Of a stretch of 64,000 nt of DNA, positions 49,964-61,039 are shown piece by piece (position 1 is the first letter of the stretch; the number at the start of each line of letters is the position of its first letter). The DNA is from Gnetum montanum (taxonomy: Eukaryota; Streptophyta; Gnetopsida; Gnetales; Gnetaceae): positions 595,875 through 659,874 of the forward strand of contig MNCI01026219.1 in NCBI GenBank assembly GCA_015680685.1, written 5' to 3'. A program made the translations under genes and the position numbers. The notes under the pieces are model-generated. The model was not told the origin of the DNA. It saw only the letters and a list, made by a program, of their open reading frames with translations, and searched no databases.

Positions 49964-51057
49964 ATGATTTTCTTTACAGGTATGAATAAATGATTAACAT
50001 CAATGACCTTTATAAACTACAATAAGTGAGCTTGCATGACCTCTTTCTCTCGCTCTCGCTCTCTCTCTGGCATAATGAATGAACTACAAGCTTTGTAAAA
50101 TTTTGTGGCACATGACATAGACCTCTCAATGTTGTATTGATAGCATTCTATTATGTCCTATAGTTTTCTAGTTATCTCATATAGCCTTATGTAATATTTT
50201 GTAATAACATGTTTTCTTTGTATTATTTTCTTGATCTCTTGGAGTTGCGCTTGCAAGATGCAACCTAAAGTCCTTGAGAAGATGTAACTCATTGCATTAA
50301 TAAGTTACCATGTGACCTTGATGCTTGAGATTTTGTTAGCTTATTATACCATACCAAGAGTGCTTGTTTCATATCACTTCTATTGCCCCTTTCATACCAC
50401 AATCCCATTTCCCAACTACAACCTTCCTTACCCTAAGCAATGATGATGACTTATGTTCAATATTCATGCACTATGGTCATGTGACATCTCCTTCGTCATG
50501 CTCCACCATCAAGTACATTGAATGTAACACATCTCATTAAATGAGAAAACCAAACTAAGTTCAACCTTGGCAGTGAACCCCAATTAAGGTTTCATGTTGT
50601 AAAAGAAAAAAAAGAATAAAGAAGCAAATTTCCAAGAAAACTAGAATGCTAATGAAGCTTGAGAGACAAATCAATAGCTCTAAACAAGAAAAGGGAGGAG
50701 CCTAACACCCAAATAATCCTTGGAACAAAGTCTTGGTTTCTCAAAAACATTATTTGGTGATCATTACTTCAAAGCTTGAAACATGAAGACTACACCAATT
50801 AGCAAGCATGTTACCACCATACCATAACTATGATGTCAACATGTGGAATTCATTGTTAACCCTTGTGACCATTCCCTTGTAACCAAATATAGCCTTCCTA
50901 TATCATCCCATCATGATGTTATCTCACTATTGCAAGAACTATTTAGCATGGTTTGATAGCTACGTAATCAAGCATAGAGAGGAAACGTTGGTGATGGTCC
51001 TATGGTGGTGTTTTACATTCTTTGTCGATGTCTCTTAACGCAATCCTCAAAACATCA
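49964..51057 (+). other. 3' untranslated region of D
   Basis: It aligns with B2 37780-39120. A short (CT)n/CTCG tract lies at 50045-50068. No gene seen. Confidence 0.55.
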
Positions 51058-51072
51058 ATAAAGAGGAATCAA
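51058..51072 (+). other. Polypurine tract of D
   Basis: AATAAAGAGGAATCAA-type purine-rich run ending just before TGAAGTACC, the inferred LTR start. Confidence 0.5.
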
Positions 51073-52186
51073 TGAAGTACCACAAAGAAGATCCATGTTA
51101 AAGCCCATGATCAAAACCATTTGTAATTTGGTGAAAAATAGTGGTAGACATAATTACCTTATTTTTTCTATCACCTAGCCTTGTACTCTTCACCACTAGA
51201 TTGTGAGGTAGAATTTTATTGTAAAGTGTGAACCTTTTAGTTCATAGGCTGCAATCTCACACATCTTTACTTAGAGAGGATAAAAAATGCTTCCTAAGTT
51301 GTTAATGCCTTACTTTTCAAGTAGAAAAAGTTGTATCATGCATGTACCTAGGCTTGGGAAGGCTAAAAATGCCTTGAAACCCACCAAATTTGGATTTTTC
51401 ATAGTTTTTATGTTCGCCATAGCAATTTATATGCTAGAACCAACTACAAGAAGCATATAAATTTTTTGGGCCTTATTTTGTATGATGAAGACATTTTCAG
51501 CTAGTTTACTTTATGTTGGAGCTAGTGTAAAAACACTTAAAATTTGTAAAATTTGATAAACATGTTGAGCCTAGAAGACCTACAAATACCTACAATTTAT
51601 AGCAATTTGTTAGCAATCATGGTAGAGAGTTGCAGCATTAAGTCTAACACTAATGGCCTATAAAAAATCAAAGAAAACCACATTGAAAGAACTTTTGGCA
51701 AATTTTCATTTAGGCTAAATCAAAGACTTTTAGAGCATTACAAATTCACAAGAATTCTAGCAGTCACTTCACAACTACAATGTAGATTCTATGCCAAAGT
51801 GACCAACAAAGAGCTTTAGGAGCATAACTTGGAATTTCTAGGGAGCGAAGCTAACTATAGGACATACACTACCAACTTCATCAAGCTTCAAGCATCCTTT
51901 GTCTAGCTCCTTATACATTTAATGTACATCACTGTGTACCAATCTAGAAAAAATTTCCCCAACAATTTTTATTATTTTAATAAATATTTGTAGTTCATTT
52001 GAGTAGTATAAGTTTATTTTTTTTTCTCTAGGATTCTATTTGAATTGTTAATTAAATTTATTTACATTATTTATTGCATTATAGTCCTTGGGTGATTAGC
52101 TAGACAATCCTTCAAATCCCTTTCTCAAGGTCTATGGGATTCAGAGTCAAACTATTTTGCTTGAAATCTTTCGTTGTATAGCACCA
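51073..52186 (+). repeat. 3' LTR of D
   Basis: It begins TGAAGTACCAC and aligns with the B2 3' LTR in order (GGCTGCAATCTCACACATC at 51247, CCTTGGGTGATTAG at 52086, ATCTTTCG at 52168). The end is put near TATAGCACCA (52186) by alignment with the B2 LTR end. It is less certain because of the nearby duplication. Confidence 0.6.
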
Positions 52187-52715
52187 AATATTTTGAGTGT
52201 TCCATAACTCTCAATGAGGCATATGATATGTTGATATTGGAAAACATATTTATGGGTGGAGGAAACACAAAATGCATTCATAAGACCTCTAATAACACTC
52301 AAAATCGCTAACTGTAATCCTAGCATCAATCTAGAGCTTCCGTTGATATTGAAACACCAAACAATAGGTCAAAAAGGGATTAAAACTAATTAAACCTTAA
52401 AACGTATGCTAGCACTAGTAAAAAATACATTATCTAATGTATTAATCACTAGAAAAATCAAAAAATAGGCCTTCCACTAGTCTAAATAGCCTCCAGATGC
52501 CTTATTCAAGTCACCAAACCTATTTGGAGCCTGTGATAGTCATGGAACCTTGAAAATTGAGCCAAAAAATAGTGAAAATTAATCAAATCATCCATTTAGA
52601 GATTATCTCCATGGGATTCAGAGTCAAACTATTTTTCTTGAAATCTTTCGTTGTATAGCACCAAATTTTTTGAGTGTTCCATAACTCTCAATGAGGCATA
52701 TGATATGTTGATATT
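52134..52715 (+). repeat. 105-bp direct duplication flanking a copied 372-bp fragment
   Basis: 52134-52238 and 52611-52715 are near-identical (ATGGGATTCAGAG..GTTGATATT, one or two differences). Between them 52239-52610 is a copy of 44604-45022 in the same orientation, lacking the 43-bp duplicate found there. The first flank overlaps the D LTR end. Confidence 0.85.
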
Positions 52716-53425
52716 ATTGGTTCAAATTAAACCTAAGTGTAAACATAGTTGAAATGTGGTAATATAATCTAAATCTAAGTGCAATGAGAGTAAAGAAACT
52801 ATTCTAGCCTATGGGTGATAAGTATCCATCCTTGGCTTACCATACACATCTTGGGCTTATGTAACCATTACTAGGATTACCAAGTGAGTTTACTAGTGAG
52901 TAAGTCAAGTGAAGTCACTGCTAGGTTACCAAATGATTACATGTTTTGCTCAAACATAGTTGTGCTTATATCACCTTACTAAAAGACATTGAAAAATTCA
53001 TGTACTTGGAAATTGTAAATGACTTAAGAAAAGTAAACATGCTAAAAAGTAAGTTTAAGCTAAGTAAAATTAAGCTAAGTGAGATGCTACAATGGTGGAA
53101 AATAATCTTGATCTTTATTTTTAGTCATGAATTAAGCCCAAGAATAATCCACTTAAACAAACATTCCATACAATTATTAAACACCACACTACATTCATTT
53201 CCTAAATTGCTAAGTCTAAATCATAAAAATAAACTACAAGAATTTGATTAAGTATTAGCAAAAGTTGTTAATTTTGATGAGATGGTGAGTTGGTATTTAT
53301 AGGAATGATCATAGCTTAGTACATTGCATCAACAATGATTCATGCACATATACAATATCGTAAATATGATATCACAACTGATTGACATAGGGTCTTATCA
53401 TATGTATAGATGATTTTGCAAAGAA
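52716..53425 (-). other. LTR-like remnant, no gene
   Basis: No supportable frame. TATAAATACC on the minus strand (53302-53293) and recurring ATTACTAGGATTACCAAG phrases suggest an LTR fragment. Similar phrases occur at 58640-58690. Confidence 0.35.
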
Positions 53426-53429
53426 TCTA

Positions 53430-54090
53430 GGGAAGGTACATCTACTATCTTTAAGGAGGAGTTTTCTAATCAAGGCTTCACCAAGGATTTGAAAAATTAT
53501 GAATTCATGTTATCCCAACAATTGGAGTATGTTCCTTATGATAAGTAATAGCTTCATGATATGATTATAGAGTAAGAGTATCAATGCATACATTTTGAGA
53601 AGTAGGTAGAACATTATTTTGGAGACTCTCATCACTATAATATGAATGATTCTAGGGGAAGGATATCTATCTATATTTTTTTATGGGACTTGAGCTATAA
53701 TTGTAGTGATTTGAAGCCATTCATCATTTCATATTTATCATATTGTTAATTGAACGAAAATGTTAAAGGTTTGGATGAGCTATTATTTCCATGGGTCTAC
53801 TAGAATTAAATTTATGAACTAGTTTCCATCTCATCCAAAAGCATTGAGAAGAGAAGAATAATAAAGTTTAATATGACTAACATTCCTATATTCAACATGT
53901 AGTTAAATGATGATCCATAGCTTTATGTTCAAACATTTATCATCATTTCTAAGCTACAATGGTTAAATAGTGAGTGGTAGAAACTCCATATGTTTTCATA
54001 TACACTTACTAACCATGTTACAACATGGTATCTAAAGATCAAGAACTTAGAAGTTGGGGGGAGGGGAGTAGTTCAATAAGTTCCAAAAAT
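53430..54090 (+). pseudogene. Possible gag-like fragment, unrecognised
   Basis: One frame carries coherent but stop-broken protein: FKEEFSNQGFTKDLKNYEF (about 53445), VEHYFGDSHHYNMNDS, then FSYTLTNHVTTWYLKIKNL (about 53995), which loosely resembles the tail of a retrotransposon gag domain. No family assigned. Confidence 0.3.
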
Positions 54091-54699
54091 TCAAACAACC
54101 AAGAAAACCAAAATTGCAACTATATGTATGTGGTTCCTTTACTTGGGTACTTCCACACTTAGAGGGTAGAATCCTTGCATACCTTTCTACTTTGTTTCTT
54201 TAAAAATGTGGTTTTAAGGACACCAAAACCTTTACAAAGTTTGAGTCCCATAAGGGTTGTTTTCTCTAAAGAAACACATTTAACCCCACAAGGTTCCAAC
54301 AAGCTTAAAATGTGATTTTAAGGATTTCACAAACTTTACAATGACTTATGCTCCACATGGAGTCTTTTCTCTTAAGAAACATACTTAATTCCATACAGTT
54401 CTAATAAGCTCAAGGGATGCCTTCTCTCAAGAAGCACATGAATCCTATAGGGCTCACAAAGGGAGAAATAAGAATCAAGAAGAGAATGTAACTATAATTA
54501 TTTGTTCTTCCTATGACGGTATTGAAAATTATAATATAACTCACAAAAATAAATAATTAAAGAAGAAACCAATTCACAACATGTATACAATGAAGAAATA
54601 TTCATGTGAATAGTACCTATCCCTTTCACAAAGATGTTACTTCTTTTATAAACTTTATCCTTGTAAAGTAACCATTGGAATTCATACAAAGGCTACAAA

Positions 54700-55257
54700 A
54701 CAATGAGTTGCGATGTCTCATTTTTTCTTGAGATGTCTCATTAATTTTCTATTGTTGGAATATCACACTTTTTTTGGAACGTCTAAGATGGGACATCCTA
54801 GTTGGAATGTCTCAATTACAATTGGGACATCTACTTTTTTGTGAGATATTTAGCCTAAAATTGAGATTTTTCCTCTAGGACATCTACTATACTTTTAGGA
54901 TGTCCTGAAAGATACTAGAACACATTTTCTTTTGAATTCTAGACATCATGCATCCTTGTGACCTTTTCAAACTCTTGCAATCTCGGTTGAGACTTTGTTG
55001 ATTTAGATTAACAATGCAACTCTCATCTTGATCTCACATGTCTTGGTGCAATGTAGCTCTTATCTTGATCTCACATGTTTTGGTCTTACCAAGCTCTATC
55101 TTAATACTATATAAGCCCTTGTCCCAATCACATCATTCCCTTGTCTCAATTTCATCATACTTTTATCAAGCTCTTATCTTTTTAGGTCTTGCAAGATCCA
55201 TAAGCATATTTCCACATTCTCCATTTTTCAAGGTTTTGAGAAATCAAAAGGTCAACA
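54700..55257 (-). repeat. 3' LTR fragment of a SIRE-like Ty1/copia element
   Basis: On the minus strand it begins TGTTGACCTTTTGATTTC right after a purine tract. It contains repeated GAGATGTCTCA and GGGACATC words (54710-54900). Similar words occur at 57190-57310. The left end could not be fixed. Confidence 0.5.
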
Positions 55258-55258
55258 A

Positions 55259-55271
55259 TCTCCCCCTTTTT
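55259..55271 (-). other. Polypurine tract of the copia-like element
   Basis: Minus strand AAAAAGGGGGAGA followed by TTGTTGACC, the usual arrangement at the 3' LTR of plant Ty1/copia elements. Confidence 0.6.
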
Positions 55272-55273
55272 GG

Positions 55274-57979
55274 TAATTTCCAAAACTTGAGAAAAATTGG
55301 TTAGCATAATAACATATGATAAATAATTAATAGCACATGCACACACATGTGCACACACACACACACACATATGAGATCCATCACATACAAGAATCTTCCC
55401 CTTTCTGAACATCATCCAAAAGGAAGGGATGATGAGAAGTCTCTAAGTGCTAACTTTCCTATGAACATCATCCTCATTAGAGTTGGATGCTACATGAGTA
55501 GGCCTGTATGTCTTCTCCTCATCATCATCACTATTGGTTCTAGAATGGAAGACATGCTACTCATCATCATTAGAAGAATATATTGCAATAGGAGCTCATC
55601 ATGGTCGAAGCTTTACCTAAAACTATGATGATGAAGGGGGATGAGCTGAAGCCTGCTAAGAAGATGATGAAGTACCCTTATGCTAGTATGTCTTAGGAGT
55701 TACTTGCTTCTACTAAGGTGTACTAAAAATATTCTTTGTTGCATGCTAATTAAATGATTGTGAAACATTCTCAGTCCTAAAATATTTGGAGAGTCTTTCA
55801 GAATACTTCTCCTACACAAATGCACTTGGTGTAGCTTGATCAATGTGAGGAAAGGGCTCCTCTTGGGCATGAGCTAGTGATGCTACTAGATACTCTAAAT
55901 TAAATGCATTTCCTGAATCATATCCCTGCAATGGCCTTCCTCCTATAGAATGTTTAGATGGGGTAGGTGTATCCTCATTATGATATGTCCAATAAGGAGT
56001 AGTGATTTCCTCAAACTGCTCACCATTTGAAGGAGGGTAAAGACATGATGTATTCATTCTCTTATGAAGGTAAGAGAGATTCTATCAAATCTTCCCCAAG
56101 ATTTTTTCAATGGTCTTCAAGATCTTCTTCAAGGAAGATCCCACTTGTACACTCACATAATTAGACCTCCTTAGTTAAGAGGAGGTCCTAAGTAAAGATA
56201 TTCCTTGATTTCTTTGTTCTTTCTAAGGTGGAGGACCTATAAATTTAGTATCAACAAGATTTATATTTTTTTTCCTAGAGAACTTGGCAAAACTTCTCTT
56301 CCTTTTAAGAAGAGGTAGATCTAGAATAGGAACACCCACCTGACAAACAAGAAGGCTAATGAGAAGAGGGTGTCTGTAAACTCTCTCTCAGGTAAATAAG
56401 CCCAAAATATCCCTACAAATAAGGTGTTCTAAATTTAATGACTACCTAGTTAGTAAACAATAAAGAATAAAATTTGAGATGATCAATTGTAACTTCTCCT
56501 TTTTACAATGATATTATACATAACAATGAGGGAGAGGGTGAAAGCATCTTAGAACATCTATCATCTGTAAACATTTCCACTCAAGAAAACAAAGATACCA
56601 AACATAGCATCACAAAATTCATCATAAGACATTAGAATAACCCCATTACTAAAAATTTCATTCATGGAATGAATAACAACCCTATTCACATTAAAATTGG
56701 GGCATTCACAACATGAAGAAAAATTTCAAATGCAATGCCCCTAGCAATAGATGTAAATTTCCCAAAAGTAGTATATATAATCACTATATTACTATAAAGC
56801 ACTCTAATTAGAATTTTTGGTATGCAATAAGTCATGAAAATAAGTCATTAGCGCTTGTTGTCAGCGTTGCTAAAAATTGAGACTTCTTTCACTCATGATA
56901 GATATAGAATGAGTTATCTCAAATCTATGTTAAGCATCCATTAGATGAAACTATGATTGATATGTTTTGGTCTAACTTGAGGATGCATCTTTAGCTTCTT
57001 TGGGCTTGCAAGGAGGCATCCTTGAAGTTCTAACCTTCATATGTGCCATGGATTTGGGCTAAATGGAGTGAAAATGCATCAAGGATGAGGCCCTAGTCAA
57101 CTACACTGGGATTTTGAGGCTTGGAGTGGAATGAAAAAGGAAAAAATTAGTGATTTGGTATAAATATATGATGTTCTCAATAGGGTTTCCATTGCAGTCA
57201 GGATGTCCCAAGAAAAAATGGAATGTTTTACTTGAGTTGAACTTGTGCATAGTCGGATGTCTCAAATTTGGATGGGATCTCTTAGGTGAGATGTCTCACA
57301 AAATAGGAGGATTTCCTAAATTTCAATAATTTATTTTTAGGCTATGAGCAAGGTGAAATGTATGAGGATTTTTCAAAGGATGCTACCAAGGATAACAGTA
57401 AGAAAAGGCTAAAACAAGAATAACATAACACAATTTAATGAAAAAAATACTTACCCATACTTACCTTGTTTTCCCTAAGGAAGATGTTTGACTCAAGTCT
57501 ATTTCTGATAAGGTTCTTTCTTCAAAGTTCCTTCTTTGTAATCATTGCTTCCTAGATATCTAACCCTTCCTTGTGAAGTTCCCGATGGTATGATGAATAG
57601 CATGAGTACTTCTTCTTTCTTCTTCCTTCTTAATTTTAACTCTCCAAATCTTTTGAACTTGCAATACATTCTTTCTAAGAATATTTTGATAAGACCAAGA
57701 AGTCTTGTTATAATGTTTCATTTTTAATCAATAACTTAATTAATTATACCTGTGCATTCTATAGTAATAATATTTGATTTTTCTTACTTGGGCAAGATGA
57801 TCAAACCTTGGTGTATACTTCCATTTAGGTGAATAGCTTGAGGATGCCTTATTTTATGAGTGAATTTAAAATCCACTCTTTTCATTTGGGTCTCTCCCTT
57901 ATCCCAACACAATTCTTAGAGTTTCATTTTCTTTTACTATTCCTTCATTGATCAGCTTTGTGTTTGCAAGTTCTTTGAA
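55274..57979 (-). other. Internal region of the copia-like remnant, pol not recognisable
   Basis: Between polypurine tract and gag remnant. A minus-strand open stretch at 56057-55812 (MNTSCLYPPSNGEQFEE) looks protein-like but is not recognised; SIRE-type elements can carry an extra ORF here. No integrase or RT motif was found, so pol is probably deleted. Purine/pyrimidine-rich LTR-like words lie at 57180-57330. Confidence 0.35.
55334..55370. repeat. (CA)n microsatellite
   Basis: CACATGCACACACATGTG followed by nine CA units. Confidence 0.9.
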
Positions 57980-58320
57980 AATCTACTCATATGAAGATGT
58001 TAGTTTTTGATTCTTAGCCCTTAGGTCTATGTTTTCCTTCATGAAATCTAAGCATTTTTTATTAAGTTGAGATAATTCTAATTCTTTATCAATCAAGGAT
58101 TTTTTTTTCATCTTAGTGCATAGAGTTTGAAAGGAGATAATTTTATTGCATAATAAATCATACCTTTCCTCAACAATACCTTTAGATTCTTCTATTTTCA
58201 ATATATAATCTTCATGTGCAAGATCCATATATATAAGATGTCGATTTGGAGTAGGATCGTTGGCTTCCTCCTCACTATGTTCCTCATCCCATCTTGAGTA
58301 TAAATTTTTACATTTCTGAT
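57980..58320 (-). pseudogene. Ty1/copia gag C-terminal remnant
   Basis: The minus frame reads EEHSEEEAND, then MDLAHEDYILKIEESK and a lysine/glutamate-rich coiled-coil-like run (LELSQLNKKCLDFMKENIDL) ending TSSYE. This charged heptad-like tail is usual in Gag of SIRE-type copia elements. 81 codons are open from the ATG at 58228. Confidence 0.5.
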
Positions 58321-58321
58321 G

Positions 58322-59150
58322 AGCAGCAAGATACCCCTATGCTCAACCATACGAATATGAACATTTCATGCATGATCCGGTCGAATTCCAAGGACTAAGT
58401 GCTTATGCACCTTTGTGGAACAAGAATGGGTTGGTTAATCGTTATCTTCCCAAACTTACGTGTACATCACAATTGTATGGTTAAGTAAGCTTGAGGCATA
58501 TGATTTTTATATCTTTTATGTGTTTTATGTCTTGTGCTAATAAGGAAGGAGAGAGATAACTAAGTAACTAATTTAACTTAACTACACATTAACTAAGTTC
58601 TAACTAATCCTAACACCAGCATCCGTTCCCACTTGCCAAACACTACTGGGATTACCAAACACTAATCATTACTAGGGTACCAGGTGTTACACATATGCTC
58701 GAAGCGGTCGTACTAAGTGTATATACTTAAGAAATTGTAAGGTAAGAGAAGAAATTAATTAACTAGGAAAACATTTAATAACATCAATTAACACTAATTA
58801 ATCTATTTTGGATGCTGCAAGGTTTATCATAAAGTTCGTCTTTATTACCGTACACAAGGTGTGCTTAGGTACACAATGCTTGAGTAAAGATCCATTCACT
58901 TTATGACTCCTACTATAGGCATGCAGAAATAATTCTAACTCAAGGAGGGAGAAAAGGAAAGAGTTTGGCTAAGGGTCTAACTGACTATTGCCAAACCAAG
59001 TGCACCTGCCTCTTATTTATAGGTAAGGAGATAGGTCACAATATCGAGTATCCAATATCGCATGGTAGGCTCTGATATCATAGACTCGATATCATAGATG
59101 TGATATCATGGCCCTGATATCGTGGTTCATCATACCCCCATGACTGAATG
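58322..59150. other. LTR-like DNA with a short open frame
   Basis: Plus frame 58329-58498 is open for about 56 codons (ARYPYAQPYEYEHFMHD.., ends QLYG stop) and looks protein-like, but is too short to call. Right of it are AATTAACTAA-rich sequence, TATAAATA on minus (about 59021) and a cluster of GATATC words (GATATCATAG, GATATCGTGG) at 59040-59130. Probably a 5' LTR remnant of the copia-like element. Confidence 0.3.
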
Positions 59151-59724
59151 AAAATTCATCCTTAAGTTCCTTACAAAATATTGGGAAGGTATGAGATTAT
59201 TGACTAATTTTCAAGTGACAATGGAATGGGATGACAAACTCAATGTGCCCAATGAACAGATCAATAAGCATATTACAACATTAGTGTTCATGACCATTGT
59301 GAACACTTGTACATAAATGACATCCAAGCCTTTATTTGGTAGCTTGAAGAGAAAGAGAGAGAGAAAGAAGATGAAGCATGTTTCCACCAATGCTAAGATT
59401 GTGCCTTTCGTTGTTTATCCATAGCTATGCCATCAAAATTTCTCCTTTGGTACATGCTCTAGTTCTAGTCCATCCTGAGTGCTTCCTCCAAGCCCAGTCC
59501 ATTGTTTGTATGATTACCATATGCACACACAACACAATCACAAATGAGAAAGGATAGATAAACCACAATGCAGTTGATACCTTACCTCGATATGAAGCAC
59601 ATTGGCTAAGTTGTGGTTATGGAGGAAACTAGTTTAGAGATTTATCACTAGTGACTACCCAAGGTGTAGGGGTTAGGCAAATAGTAGAATGGAAAAAATT
59701 AAAAAATTTGTACCAGGGCCCCCA

Positions 59725-60150
59725 TGACAAAGAGCAAAACTCCAGTAGCTATAAGATGGAAAAATATGAGGAACAAGAAATATGGGAAAAATAACAATGG
59801 CAACACTAATAAAATGGATGCCATGGATGGGGATGAAACAAGAAATGATTGATTGTAGGAAATGTTTAATAAAGAGAAGTTAACAATTTCACCAAAAAAA
59901 AATGCCAATGGGTCCTCCCCAAAGAAGGCTCATGCCCGTTATGCCTTGACAAACCCACAAACCAAAGATTCTATACGCTTTAGGAATGTCATTTGGAAGC
60001 AAGAGTTAAAAACTTACCCACAAGAATTCACCAAAGAAAAAAATGCATCAACCCAGAGATGGACTAATGATAAAAATGGCAATGAGGTGGAAAATGGGAA
60101 GAAAGATGGAGAGGAGAGAATGGAATGGAATCCCAAAAACAAGGTTGTAT
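59725..60150 (+). pseudogene. Unrecognised coding-like fragment
   Basis: From MTKSKTPVAIRWKNMRNKKYG (59725) one frame runs to 60150 with only two stops close together (about 59848 and 59854). The second part is 96 codons from the ATG at 59862, lysine- and asparagine-rich, basic. No motif recognised. The flanks 59151-59724 show nothing else. Confidence 0.3.
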
Positions 60151-61036
60151 AAAGTCCCTCGTGTATTTCATGGTTAATGTGACTGAGTAAAGCTCATTCC
60201 AAATCCAGACTCAAACCAACCACATTCAGTGACCTCGCATCAATACACTTGGCCAATCCATCCTCTTGAAGCAACAAGAATGCCTCCACAAAAAGTGACC
60301 ACCATCCCAAGGAAAGCGAGATGGAGAAGCAGGAAGTGAAAAAGGGCCTTAGTTAGAGAGAACCTTCAGGCATGGGTAACATGTCTTTCTAGTGCCATAA
60401 CTAGTGCTTGTAGCTCATATTAATTTATTATGTCTAAGGGGTATGCTTTGAATTCTCACTTTTTTTCTCTCTCTCTCTCTCTTTTGCTTGAGAACCACAC
60501 CATGCAAAGACTTATTTTTATTCACTTAGATTCCTGATATTTGATTGATGGAAAAATAGTAGAAAACCCAAGAAAAAGCATCCAAGCCCCTAAGAGAATG
60601 GCCAGCACAAATGCATCGAATCCCCTTGAAGTCATACCCTTTTCATCCCTTGAGTCTTTCCTTGGTTTGAAAAATACCCAGCCACCAATTTATTGATAAC
60701 TTTACTTAGAAAAAATGGGATTGCACAGTTCCAAGCCAAAGGAGACCATAGAGTTGTATGGATGAGTGGACAATGTGGACTCATTACCTATTTTATCAAA
60801 AGAACCATATCATAATATCAGCATCATAATTCAGAGGTAAAAACCAAACATAAGCAATCAATGTGATATAATTCAATCCACCATCATGAGCACCTATTGG
60901 ATTATGAATAAAAGTAAATCAAGAAAATAAAGAAATAGTAAAAATATAAATGATGGTGTAAAATAAAAAATAAAAAAAGTTGGAAAATGTGTAAAATAAA
61001 AATATGTAAAACAAAAATTCAAAAAAAACTGAGGGC
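60151..61036. other. No gene seen; (CT)n tract
   Basis: (CT)n at about 60465-60483, then A-rich low-complexity DNA (AAAATAAA runs 60905-61030) directly downstream of the Athila-like integrase. Confidence 0.5.
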
Positions 61037-61039
61037 CTA

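Larger units (their letters stand above)
40546..52186 (+). mobile_element. Element D, Tat/Ogre-like Ty3/gypsy, 3' two thirds
   Basis: Contents: antisense gene X3 cut by B2 (40546-42361), spacer, pol (46500-49963), 3' region, polypurine tract and 3' LTR (51073-52186). The order X, then RT-RNase H-integrase, then LTR supplies what is deleted from A2 and B1. It supports an ancestral layout gag-protease, antisense X, pol. gag-protease and 5' LTR of D are not in the window. Confidence 0.65.

Noticed and set aside
52147-52329. Minus-strand frame similar to 44696-44487
   Set aside because: The similarity comes from the copied DNA fragment; neither frame has coding features.
59065-59078. GGCTCTGATATCA as a tRNA-iMet primer site complement
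   Set aside because: It lies upstream of the TATA-like box in minus orientation and inside a run of GATATC words, so it is more likely a chance member of that repeat.
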